This document shows, piece after piece, positions 46,020-53,263 of a DNA stretch of 64,000 bases (its first letter is position 1; each line of letters starts with the position of its first letter). Below the pieces are notes generated by a model, which saw only the letters and a list, made by a program, of their open reading frames with translations, was not told the DNA's origin and searched no databases. Made by a program: the position numbers and the translations under genes. The stretch is from UBA3069 sp050633465 (GTDB lineage: Bacteria; Pseudomonadota; Alphaproteobacteria; Rhodobacterales; Rhodobacteraceae): assembly GCA_050633465.1 (NCBI GenBank), contig JBOEGO010000025.1, forward strand, positions 1-64,000. Direction: 5' to 3'.

Positions 46020-46745
46020 ATGAAAGAGACAAAAATCCGGCTTCATGTAGACCACCCCTTGGGGGCGGGGCAAACCATTCCTGTGGATCAGGCGCAGGCG
46101 CATTACCTGTTTCTGGTGATGCGGGTGGCCGTGGGGCAGGGTTTGCGGCTGTTCAACGGGCGTGATGGCGAATGGCTGGCCGAGATCACGGCGGCGTCGA
46201 AAAAGGGCGGCACCCTGACCTGTATCCGGCAAAGCGCCCCACAGGTGATGCCGCCCGACCTGTGGCTGATGTTCGCGCCGATCAAAAAGGCGCGCACCGA
46301 TTTCATCGTGGAAAAGGCCGCCGAAATGGGGGCGGCGGAAATTTTTCCGGTGCAGACCGAGTTCACCAATTCCGAGCGCATCCGGCAGGATCGTTTGCAG
46401 GCCCATGCCGTAGAGGCGGCACAGCAATGCGGTGGCACCTATGTGCCCCGCGTGCATGAACTGGCGCGGCTGGAGGCGGTGCTGGACGCCTGGCCCGAGG
46501 GGCGGCAATTGATGTTCTGCGATGAATCCGCCGTGGGTGCGGCGCTGACCCTAAGCGGGGCGGAGGCTGGCCCATGGGCGATATTGATCGGACCGGAGGG
46601 CGGATTTTCCGACGCCGAGCGCGCGCGCTTGCGCAGCATGGCGGGTGCGGTGCGGATCAGTTTGGGGCCGCGGATTTTGCGGGCCGATACGGCGGCGGTG
46701 GCGGCGCTGACGCTGTGGCAGTCTGCGCTGGGGGATTGGTGGTGA
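46020..46745 (+). CDS. rsmE: 16S rRNA m3U1498 methyltransferase
   Basis: RsmE methylates N3 of U1498 in 16S rRNA. The 241-residue SPOUT enzyme begins with KIRLHVDHPLGAGQ and has IKKARTDFIVEKAAEMGAAEIFPV, AEAAQQCGG-like (AVEAAQQCGG), the knot signature LIGPEGGFSDAERA and LGPRILRADTAAVAAL. I use the ATG at 46020; a frame extending to 45969 overlaps ubiA and lacks homology. Confidence 0.95.
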   Translation: MKETKIRLHVDHPLGAGQTIPVDQAQAHYLFLVMRVAVGQGLRLFNGRDGEWLAEITAASKKGGTLTCIRQSAPQVMPPDLWLMFAPIKKARTDFIVEKAAEMGAAEIFPVQTEFTNSERIRQDRLQAHAVEAAQQCGGTYVPRVHELARLEAVLDAWPEGRQLMFCDESAVGAALTLSGAEAGPWAILIGPEGGFSDAERARLRSMAGAVRISLGPRILRADTAAVAALTLWQSALGDWW

Positions 46746-46790
46746 CAGTGCTAAATTTTGCAGACTGGTGTTTGTGGTCGGGTTTGAATG

Positions 46791-46863
46791 CCTCCGGCGG
46801 AGGTATTTGTAGAACATTGAAAGCCTGCGCACGGCCCTGTTTTCACTGTTTTACAAATACCTC
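46791..46863. repeat. intergenic structured repeat with bidirectional hairpins
   Basis: CCTCC-GGC-GGAGG (46791-46803) forms a hairpin followed by TATTTGT. GAGGTATTTGTA (46800-46811) is perfectly repeated in inverted orientation as TACAAATACCTC at 46852-46863. The segment 46801-46824 recurs with two mismatches at 60677-60700. It lies after rsmE and likely works as a terminator. Sequences of this look occur between genes in Roseobacter-group genomes (recollection, not checked). Confidence 0.6.
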
Positions 46864-46947
46864 GGGGGTGAAAGCTGAAACGCGGCGCGTTTCAGATGAG
46901 GGGGCAGCGCCCCCTTGTGCCTTTGCTATCAGGGGAGCGATGGCGCG

Positions 46948-47508
46948 ATGAGTTTCATGCGGGCAGAGGCGCGGGCCGTGTTGTGGCGCTGGCGCGATGT
47001 GTTGGTGGGTTTGGTCGTTGTTTTATTGGGTTTATGGGGTGTTTTGACCGGATTGGGTGTGTTGTATTTATTGGGCTGGGTCATGATTTTGGTCGGTATC
47101 GGGTTGACTGTGACCGGTTGGCAGCGGGCGCGGTTTCGTGCCGGTGCGGGCGGGGCCGGTGTGGTGCAGGTGGACGAGGGCGAGTTGCGATATTTCGGGC
47201 CTATGTCGGGCGGTATGGTTGCCCTGTCTGATATGGTCCGGTTGGAGCTGGACGGGCGCGGTGCAGGCGCGGCGTGGCGGTTGCATCAGCCGGGGCAGGA
47301 CGTGTTGCAGATTCCGGTGGATGCCGAGAATGCCGAGGCCTTGTTTGATGTGTTTGCATCCTTGCCCGGTGTGCGCACCGAAAAAATGCTGGCCGAGATG
47401 CGTGCCGAGATGCGTTCGGGGGCGGGGAACGGGCCTGTTGTGATCTGGCAAAAGGGGTCTGATCACCCTGTCGTGACCCATCTGTCGGATATGCGCCGCT
47501 TGCATTGA
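46948..47508 (+). CDS. conserved hypothetical membrane protein
   Basis: The 186-residue protein has two hydrophobic segments near residues 18-60 (VLVGLVVVLLGLWGVLTG; YLLGWVMILVGIGLTVTG) followed by a soluble, beta-rich domain of about 120 residues. I recognise no catalytic motif. It ends 65 bases before gshA in the same direction. A start 11 codons upstream exists but is less likely. Confidence 0.75.
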   Translation: MSFMRAEARAVLWRWRDVLVGLVVVLLGLWGVLTGLGVLYLLGWVMILVGIGLTVTGWQRARFRAGAGGAGVVQVDEGELRYFGPMSGGMVALSDMVRLELDGRGAGAAWRLHQPGQDVLQIPVDAENAEALFDVFASLPGVRTEKMLAEMRAEMRSGAGNGPVVIWQKGSDHPVVTHLSDMRRLH

Positions 47509-47572
47509 CAGCCCCGAGGGTTTGCCCCACTTCTGGGTGTTCAATTTACCCGAGATCGGAGAGCCTTTTCGC

Positions 47573-48943
47573 ATGTCTATTCCTCAATCCGGCGGCGGGC
47601 CGATCGAGCATATGTCCCAGTTGGCCGAGTATCTGGAAAGCGGTTGCAAGCCTGCGGATGATTGGCGCATTGGCACCGAGCATGAGAAGTTCGGCTATTG
47701 CAAGGACAGTTTGAAGCCGATCCCTTATGACGGGCCGCGTTCGGTTTTGTCGGTATTGGAGGGGTTGCGCGATTCCCATGGTTGGGCCCCTGTCGAGGAG
47801 GCCGGCAAGTTGATCGGGTTGGAAAAGGACGGGGCCAATGTGTCGTTGGAGCCCGGCGGGCAACTGGAGCTGTCGGGCGCGCCGTTGTTGTCGATTCACG
47901 AGACATGCGACGAGGTGAACGCCCATCTGCGCGATGTAAAGGACATTGCCGATAAGGTGGGTGTGGGTTTCATCGGGTTGGGTGCCGCGCCGGTCTGGGC
48001 CTATGAGGACATGCCGCAGATGCCCAAGGGGCGGTATCGGTTGATGACCGATTACATGGACCGTGTGGGCACCATGGGCAAATCCATGATGTATCGCACC
48101 TGCACCGTGCAGGTGAATCTGGATTTCGCCAGCGAGGCGGACATGGTGCAGAAATTCCGCGTGGCGCTGGCGTTGCAGCCGGTGGCCACCGCGCTATTTG
48201 CCAACTCGCCGTTTTTTGATGGCAAGCCCAATGGTCATAAATCCTGGCGGTCGCGGATCTGGCGTGATCTGGATGCCAGCCGCACCGGCATGTTGCCGTT
48301 CGTATTCGAGGACGGCATGGGGTTTGAGCGTTATGTCGATTATGCGTTAGATGTGCCGATGTATTTTGTTTACCGCAATGGTGAATATATTGATGCCCTG
48401 GGTCAGTCGTTTCGCGATTTCATGAAGGGTGAGTTGCCCGCACTGCCCGGCGAGGTGGCGACATTGAGCGATTGGGCGGATCATTTGACCACCTGTTTCC
48501 CCGAGGCGCGGATCAAGAAATATATGGAGATGCGCGGGGCCGATGGTGGCCCTTGGCGGCGGTTGTGTGCCTTGCCCGCGTTTTGGGTCGGGTTGATGTA
48601 TGATCAATCCGCGTTGGATGCCGCGTGGGATCTGGCCAAGGGATGGGATGCCGAGACCCGCGAGGCATTGCGCGTGGCGGCCAGTGTGGACGGGTTGCAG
48701 GCCGTCGTGGGCGGCGTGAAAATGCATGATCTGGCGCGCGAGGTTCTGGCCCTGTCGGATGCGGGGTTAAAGGCGCGGGCCATGCAGGGTGCGGGTGGTT
48801 TGATCCCGGACGAGACGCATTTTTTGAATGCCCTGAAAGAGAGTGTCGAGAGCGGAAAGACCCCTGCGGACGAGTTGCTGGAGCATTACAACGGCGACTG
48901 GGGTGGCGATCTGAGCAAGATTTACGCGCAGTATTCGTATTAG
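47573..48943 (+). CDS. gshA: glutamate-cysteine ligase (plant/alphaproteobacterial type)
   Basis: GshA makes gamma-glutamylcysteine in glutathione synthesis. The 456-residue GCS2-type enzyme has DWRIGTEHEKFGY, SLEPGGQLELSGAP, HLRDVKDIADK and MMYRTCTVQVNLDFASEADM, all typical of the plant-like class. GGAGAG lies before the ATG. A strong bidirectional terminator follows. Confidence 0.95.
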   Translation: MSIPQSGGGPIEHMSQLAEYLESGCKPADDWRIGTEHEKFGYCKDSLKPIPYDGPRSVLSVLEGLRDSHGWAPVEEAGKLIGLEKDGANVSLEPGGQLELSGAPLLSIHETCDEVNAHLRDVKDIADKVGVGFIGLGAAPVWAYEDMPQMPKGRYRLMTDYMDRVGTMGKSMMYRTCTVQVNLDFASEADMVQKFRVALALQPVATALFANSPFFDGKPNGHKSWRSRIWRDLDASRTGMLPFVFEDGMGFERYVDYALDVPMYFVYRNGEYIDALGQSFRDFMKGELPALPGEVATLSDWADHLTTCFPEARIKKYMEMRGADGGPWRRLCALPAFWVGLMYDQSALDAAWDLAKGWDAETREALRVAASVDGLQAVVGGVKMHDLAREVLALSDAGLKARAMQGAGGLIPDETHFLNALKESVESGKTPADELLEHYNGDWGGDLSKIYAQYSY

Positions 48944-48967
48944 GGTTATCTGGCTGTAATCCGGTGG

Positions 48968-49002
48968 AAAACCCCGCCATGGCTGGTGCCATGGCGGGGT
49001 TT
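48968..49002. terminator. strong bidirectional terminator
   Basis: ACCCCGCCATGGC (48971-48983) pairs perfectly with GCCATGGCGGGGT (48988-49000), extended by A/T pairs, around a TGGT loop. T-rich tails follow on both strands (TTTGCTGTTTT and GGGGTTTTCC). It ends gshA from the left and the membrane-protein cluster from the right. Confidence 0.9.
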
Positions 49003-49038
49003 GCTGTTTTCCGGGTGCCCGTTGCGGGCGTTCTGGAA

Positions 49039-49374
49039 TCAGGGTGCAGTTGTGGCGGGATTGGGGAGGTTGTCGCGCAGTGCCTCCATCGCGCGCAGGA
49101 ACCCGAGGCCGAGGCAGAGGGTGACAAAGCCTGCGACCAGTGGCAGGGCCATGGGCATTGCGTTTCCGGCGATAGGCAGGGCGGCACCGGCCAGCAGCAC
49201 GCCCCCTGTTCCGATGGCGGCAAACCCCGTGGCCGTTGTGATGGTCAGGGTGCGTGCGGCGGGGCCGTTTTGCGGGCAGTCGTGCATGGTGCGCCCGATT
49301 TTCAGGATCATGGTGGTGAGGATGGCCGTGATGCCAAGGCCAAGGGCGAGGTAGAGTGTGGCAGTGAGGATCAT
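49039..49374 (-). CDS. small integral membrane protein
   Basis: The 111-residue protein has three or four hydrophobic segments (MILTATLYLALGLGITAILT; TATGFAAIGTGGVLLAGAAL; MALPLVAGFVTLCLGLGFL). An excellent AAGGAGA lies before the ATG at 49374; the longer frame to 49665 overlaps its neighbour. No family recognised. It is the last gene in a minus-strand set headed by the GbsR-like regulator. Confidence 0.8.
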   Translation of the reverse strand: MILTATLYLALGLGITAILTTMILKIGRTMHDCPQNGPAARTLTITTATGFAAIGTGGVLLAGAALPIAGNAMPMALPLVAGFVTLCLGLGFLRAMEALRDNLPNPATTAP

Positions 49375-49417
49375 TTTGCTTTCTCCTTGTGACGGATTGG
49401 TTTGGTTTCGGGGTGGG

Positions 49418-50041
49418 TCAGGTGGCGGTTGCGGCCTGATCCCGGGGTGACTTGTGGAATTCCTGTGGGATGTGGCGCGGGTTGAACCGTTTGGTATTTT
49501 GCATGGCGCGGCGTGCGGCGCGGATGGCATCAGACTGCGATTTCGGCAGGAAACCGACGTAGAGCCATGCGAATGTTGCGCCCCAGATCGGTGCCATGAC
49601 AGAGCCGAAGCCGCCGTAGAGAACCAGGAGTGCCCGGGCCTCGCGCGGTGCAATTTGCGTGGCAACGACCCATGCTACGGCTGTGGCGAGCAGGTTGCCG
49701 ACAAGGGCCAGTATGGCGATTTTGGCGGGGTCCGGCCCGATTTGCGGCAGTTTCCACAGCAGCATGGGCAGGGCGAGGGCCAGCCAGACCGGCCCGCCAT
49801 AGATGACAGCGGCAGTTGGTATGAGTATCAGCCAGAAGCCGACGATGCCCGGGATGATGGGGGCAAGGAGCAGCGCGAGGAAGAAGGCCAGCGGGTTGAT
49901 GTGGTAGCGTTTGGGCAGGGTCGGAAGGCGCGGGCCGATCAGATCGGGCAGGCTTGGGCCGATCAGATCGGGCAAGCTTGGCCCGATCAGGTCGGGCAGG
50001 TCGGGGGTTGGCGTGTCCGGGGGGATATGTGTGGTGGTCAT
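49418..50041 (-). CDS. membrane protein with an N-terminal tandem repeat
   Basis: The 207-residue protein begins with three near-identical copies of an octapeptide (LPDLIGPS-type, residues 14-38) encoded by a 24-bp DNA repeat. Four or five hydrophobic segments follow and a basic, Gln/Arg-rich tail. The middle region (PREARALLVLYGGFGSVMAP) has no recognised motif. It starts 12 bases after the neighbouring gene. Function unknown; the repeat could be a protein-binding linker. Confidence 0.8.
   Translation of the reverse strand: MTTTHIPPDTPTPDLPDLIGPSLPDLIGPSLPDLIGPRLPTLPKRYHINPLAFFLALLLAPIIPGIVGFWLILIPTAAVIYGGPVWLALALPMLLWKLPQIGPDPAKIAILALVGNLLATAVAWVVATQIAPREARALLVLYGGFGSVMAPIWGATFAWLYVGFLPKSQSDAIRAARRAMQNTKRFNPRHIPQEFHKSPRDQAATAT
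49932..50003 (-). repeat. 24-bp tandem repeat, three units, inside a membrane-protein gene
   Basis: Units at 49932-49955 and 49956-49979 differ by one base. The third, 49980-50003, is more diverged. Twenty-four is a multiple of three, so copy-number change would add or remove octapeptides without a frameshift. Confidence 0.9.
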
Positions 50042-50053
50042 GGTGGTTTCCTT

Positions 50054-50479
50054 TCACCGGATCAGGGCCGCGGTTGTGCGGTAGATGACGTTGAAAATGC
50101 AGGCCCACAGCACGGCGAGTGGCAGGCCGAAGATGAGGTAGAAGAGGGCGAGGAAGGCGCCGGTGCCGTTTGCCATGATCGCGCAGAGCAGGAGCAGAGA
50201 GGCAAAGGGGATCAGCACCGCAAGCAGGGCCGCGCCGATATGTGCCGGCGCATTGTTGCCGTGACGATGGATCGCCCAAGCCAGAGCGGGCAGGCCGAAG
50301 ATGATCCATGGCAGCGCGCCAAGGAGCGGCCCGTTTTGCACTGCGCTGAGGGCGTTGACACCATTGCGATTGCCAAGGTGCAGCGTGGCGAGGCGCGGTA
50401 TGAGGGGGGCGAAGGCGGCCAGAACAAAGGGGAGGATATGGGGGGCGTGCCTTGCGGTGTTGTCAGTTATTTCTGTCAT
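50054..50479 (-). CDS. hypothetical membrane protein
   Basis: The 141-residue protein has four hydrophobic segments and no recognised motif. Its start codon lies inside a 25-bp element that also occurs upstream of the adjacent regulator gene, which suggests coregulation. It is separated from the regulator by 68 bases and from the next gene by 12. Confidence 0.72.
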   Translation of the reverse strand: MTEITDNTARHAPHILPFVLAAFAPLIPRLATLHLGNRNGVNALSAVQNGPLLGALPWIIFGLPALAWAIHRHGNNAPAHIGAALLAVLIPFASLLLLCAIMANGTGAFLALFYLIFGLPLAVLWACIFNVIYRTTAALIR

Positions 50480-50487
50480 GGCTGAAA
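50463..50487. promoter_or_regulatory. candidate operator, copy 1
   Basis: TCAGTTATTTCTGT, then 5 bases, then CTGAAA. The same arrangement (one difference outside the 5-base spacer) occurs at 51143-51167. This copy overlaps the start codon of the membrane-protein gene. Confidence 0.45.
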
Positions 50488-50547
50488 CTTTTGCGTAAAT
50501 GAAAACCGGTTAAGGGGTGGGCCTGCGCCCTGTTGTTGTGGTGCGGT

Positions 50548-51120
50548 TTAGTCTTTGGTCCCGTCTGTGGGCTGATCTGTGGTGGTGCCCGCAGATTTGG
50601 CGCCCGGCAGGAAACGGGCGACTTTTGCGCCCAGTTTCAACAGGTTGATCTGTGCACCGCGGGGCAGGCGGGTGACCTGAAGATACCATTTGTCAAACAT
50701 CTGCATCACGTCCAGCGTGCCCTGCATCCGTGCCAGCACATCGGGCGGGGTGTTGTCGGATTTCGCGGCGGTTTGCACCTGTTGCAGCGCTTGGATCGTG
50801 GGCAGGTATTCGCGTTCGCGCCGCCCCTCGACCACGATGGTGACCAGATCGAACATATCGCGCACCGAGGAAAAGTGATCGCGGCGGTCCCCCAACTGGC
50901 GCGAGGATTGCACGAGGCCCCAATCCTTGAGTTCCTTGAGCGCGGTAGAGACATTGGAGCGCGCAAGGGAGAGGGTTTCGCTGAGTTCCTCGGCGGTCAT
51001 GGGTTTGGGCGAAATATGCAACAGCGCATGGATTTGCGCCTGCGACCGGTTCACGCCCCATTTGGCACCCATATCGCCCCAGTGGAGGATGAAATCTTGC
51101 ATGGCGGGGGTCAGGTGCAT
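50548..51120 (-). CDS. GbsR/MarR-type transcriptional regulator
   Basis: The 190-residue winged-helix protein begins with DFILHWGDMGAKWGVNRS, the GbsR-family N-terminal signature. The HTH is ETLSLARSNVSTALKELKDWGL with wing GDRRDHF. A C-terminal helical part (100-165) would dimerise. GbsR proteins in other bacteria regulate choline/betaine genes. Here the neighbours are small membrane proteins, so the regulated process is unknown. A candidate autoregulatory operator lies 23-47 bases upstream of the start. Confidence 0.88.
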   Translation of the reverse strand: MHLTPAMQDFILHWGDMGAKWGVNRSQAQIHALLHISPKPMTAEELSETLSLARSNVSTALKELKDWGLVQSSRQLGDRRDHFSSVRDMFDLVTIVVEGRREREYLPTIQALQQVQTAAKSDNTPPDVLARMQGTLDVMQMFDKWYLQVTRLPRGAQINLLKLGAKVARFLPGAKSAGTTTDQPTDGTKD

Positions 51121-51142
51121 GGGGTGATCCGATTTGAGGAGT

Positions 51143-51167
51143 TCAGTTGTTTCTGTTGCGACTGAAA
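51143..51167. promoter_or_regulatory. candidate operator, copy 2
   Basis: TCAGTTGTTTCTGT, then 5 bases, then CTGAAA, matching the element at 50463-50487. Two interleaved inverted repeats overlap here: TTCAGT/ACTGAA (51142-51147 and 51161-51166) and TTCTGT/ACAGAA (51151-51156 and 51170-51175). A dimeric winged-helix regulator would fit this layout. Confidence 0.5.
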
Positions 51168-51180
51168 TTACAGAATGAAG

Positions 51181-51599
51181 TGATGCCTGTCAAGAGGGGC
51201 GATGGCCCGAGCGAAGCGAGGCCCGGCCCAACCGTCGCGTGACCCTTCTGAAAGAATTTCAGAAGGGTTTTGCGTGGGCGGGAGCGCCGCCGCCTCTCAG
51301 GGAAAATGCGACGGGGTCGACGGTTGCGCAGCTTTGGCCCGATGCGCCGGATTTTCTGAATCCTGTCAATGTGCCGTGCCACGCAATGCTGGCCCGAACA
51401 TCAGGCATTTCTGACCCGAACCGGACCTTGGGCGCGCCGCGTGCCGAGGTATTGCGAGGGGGACAATCTGAGCATTCGCTGCAGTTGCTCCAGCGTCGGC
51501 TATGGATGCGTTCAAAACCGTGGTTTTGACGTCGGGTACAAATGTGCTAACGCATGTGTACCGTTTGTCGATCACTTTGGGGTGTTGCGCATTTTCTTT
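51181..51599. other. intergenic region between GbsR-like gene and DUF3800 leader
   Basis: Over 400 bases without a convincing gene. It contains a strong forward terminator-like hairpin at 51243-51271 and several short open frames without coding features. The composition shifts from GC-rich near 51200-51440 to more AT-rich toward 51600, which may mark the left edge of a transferred segment. Confidence 0.45.
51243..51271 (+). terminator. rho-independent terminator-like hairpin
   Basis: CCCTTCTGAAA (51243-51253) pairs perfectly with TTTCAGAAGGG (51257-51267) around GAA, followed by TTTT. It points right but no rightward gene lies just upstream, so it may end a short RNA or be a leftover of a lost gene. 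Confidence 0.7.
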
Positions 51600-51700
51600 C
51601 AAAGGGCTTGACTTTGAATGGTGAAACCCTCATGAAGGAGATGAGGTGCAAGCTCGTATTGCCCTCTTTCCGAGGCCCACGCGCAAGCGTGGGTTTTCGT
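51600..51700 (+). ncRNA. candidate structured leader RNA of the DUF3800 gene
   Basis: Two hairpins compete for the same GAGG. CCTCAT (51628-51633) pairs with ATGAGG (51641-51646); alternatively GAGG-T-GCAA (51643-51651) pairs with TTGC-CCTC (51659-51666). A terminator-like stem, CCCACGC/GCGTGGG (51676-51682 and 51687-51693), follows with a GCAA tetraloop and TTTT. Twelve bases later comes the ATG at 51705. From memory, several bioinformatically defined DUF3800 RNA motifs precede such genes in bacteria. Whether this one matches a known class is unchecked. Confidence 0.55.
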
Positions 51701-51704
51701 GTTT

Positions 51705-52460
51705 ATGGAGATGTGTTTGACCTACATAGTGTATTTGGACGAATTTGGGCACATTGGACCATATATTAGCCGAACAGATCCACTCCACAATGATAGTCCC
51801 GTCTTTGGCTTGGCAGGGTTTGCACTGCCAATAGACCAAGTACGGGGGTTCGGGACGTGGTTTTTCCAACGCAAACAGGAGTTACTTGCGTTTGAGATAG
51901 ACCGGGCGGGAAAGCACCCAGCAGTCTGGGAAAAGAAAGGCGCAAGTCTCTACACAGTAGCCAATGTTACAAAGTATGTTGAACTTCGCCGGTTCACGTT
52001 CAGATTATTGAATAAAATCGACACGCTAGGTGGTTTTTTATTTCATGTAGGCGGTACAAAGCCCCATGCCCCTGAAGAGCATAACCCGAACCAGCTTTAC
52101 CGCATTGTACTGAGAGAGGCGATCAAACGCCTCAACCAACACTGTGAAGAAGATTGTGATCCGAATGAGAATTTCATTCTGGCACTGGACGAGCACGATC
52201 AGCGAGATGCCTTGATTACTGAATCTGCTATCGCGATGTATAACCCCGCTGAGCCGCGGCGCTGCCTGATTGAGCCACCATTTCAGGTTGAAAGCCACCG
52301 CTATCAAACGATGCAGGCTGCCGATTGGATTGCAGGGCTTGTTGGACGATTTGGCGCGGTATGGAAAGCCCCTGCAGAGTATCCCGAAAACGAGATTTTC
52401 AGGACCTACTTTGAAGACCGATTTAATCAGAAGTCGGTTCGGAGTGGGATTCGCGGCTAG
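51705..52460 (+). CDS. DUF3800-domain protein
   Basis: The protein of about 251 residues has the DUF3800 hallmark IVYLDEFGHIG (YxDExG) near the N-terminus, NFILALDEHDQRDALI in the middle and YQTMQAADWIAGLVGRFGAV near 205, an RNase-H-like acidic pattern. Enzymatic activity has not been established for the family, although a nuclease fold is suspected. The base composition is clearly lower in GC than in flanking genes, which indicates horizontal acquisition. Possible starts are ATG 51705, ATG 51711 and GTG 51699. A leader RNA candidate ends directly upstream. Confidence 0.87.
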   Translation: MEMCLTYIVYLDEFGHIGPYISRTDPLHNDSPVFGLAGFALPIDQVRGFGTWFFQRKQELLAFEIDRAGKHPAVWEKKGASLYTVANVTKYVELRRFTFRLLNKIDTLGGFLFHVGGTKPHAPEEHNPNQLYRIVLREAIKRLNQHCEEDCDPNENFILALDEHDQRDALITESAIAMYNPAEPRRCLIEPPFQVESHRYQTMQAADWIAGLVGRFGAVWKAPAEYPENEIFRTYFEDRFNQKSVRSGIRG

Positions 52461-52654
52461 TCTTTCCATGTCCTCGCCACGGGGGTAGCACCTTTTTGGT
52501 AATCACATCGAAGCAGCCGTTCGTTTAGATCGCAGCATAGGGCACGAACGGCTCATTCCCGACCTTCGCTGTGATCTGTGCGAAGGTCCGGTTTTCCATT
52601 TTTCGTCAGTTGATGACGCATGGGTCAATTTCGTTTGGTGTTGCGCGTGCGGGT

Positions 52655-53260
52655 TTATTTCTGGCCGATGCGGGGTTCGGTGCCTGCGCGCAGGCGGGCC
52701 AGATTGGCGCGGTGGGTGAACACGATCAGCGCGGTCAGCCAGATGCCAAGGAAGTAGTATTGCCCTTGATTGAACAGCAGCATCCAGATGGTGCAGGATC
52801 CCGCCGCGAACAGCGCCGCAAGCGAGGAAATCCGCAGCGTTGCGGCCAGAAACAGCCATGTGGCGCAGGCCGCCAGCCCGACGGGCCAAGACAGCGCCAG
52901 CAGCAGTCCAAGGAATGTGGCCACGCCCTTGCCGCCCCTGAACCGCAGCCAGACGGGAAAGCAGTGGCCGATAAACGCCATCAGCCCGGCGATCTGTGCG
53001 GCGTCATCCCCCGCCAGTGTGCGGGCCAGCAGCACGGCCAGCGCCCCTTTGCCGCCATCCAGCAGCAGGGTCAGGGCGGCGGCTTTTTTCGATCCGGTGC
53101 GCAGCACGTTGGTGGCGCCGATATTGCCCGACCCGATGTCGCGCAGGTTGCCCAGCCCCATGGCTTTGGCCAGCAACAGGCCAAAGGGGATGGACCCCAG
53201 CAGGTATCCGATCACGGCCCAAAGGGTGATCAGCGCGGGTGCGGTGGTGAAATCGGGCAT
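52655..53260 (-). CDS. plsY: glycerol-3-phosphate acyltransferase PlsY
   Basis: PlsY acylates glycerol-3-phosphate with acyl-phosphate. The 201-residue membrane protein has the three family motifs: GSIPFGLLLAK, RDIGSGNIGATNVLRTG with DGGKGALAVLLA, and GHCFPVWLRFRGGKGVATFLG. Five or six hydrophobic segments are seen. It starts 3 bases after the stop of the dihydroorotase-like gene, so they are cotranscribed. Confidence 0.96.
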   Translation of the reverse strand: MPDFTTAPALITLWAVIGYLLGSIPFGLLLAKAMGLGNLRDIGSGNIGATNVLRTGSKKAAALTLLLDGGKGALAVLLARTLAGDDAAQIAGLMAFIGHCFPVWLRFRGGKGVATFLGLLLALSWPVGLAACATWLFLAATLRISSLAALFAAGSCTIWMLLFNQGQYYFLGIWLTALIVFTHRANLARLRAGTEPRIGQK

Positions 53261-53263
53261 GGG

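Noticed and set aside
51366..51602. Minus-strand 78-residue frame before the DUF3800 leader
   Set aside because: No recognisable domain or ribosome binding site; probably chance.
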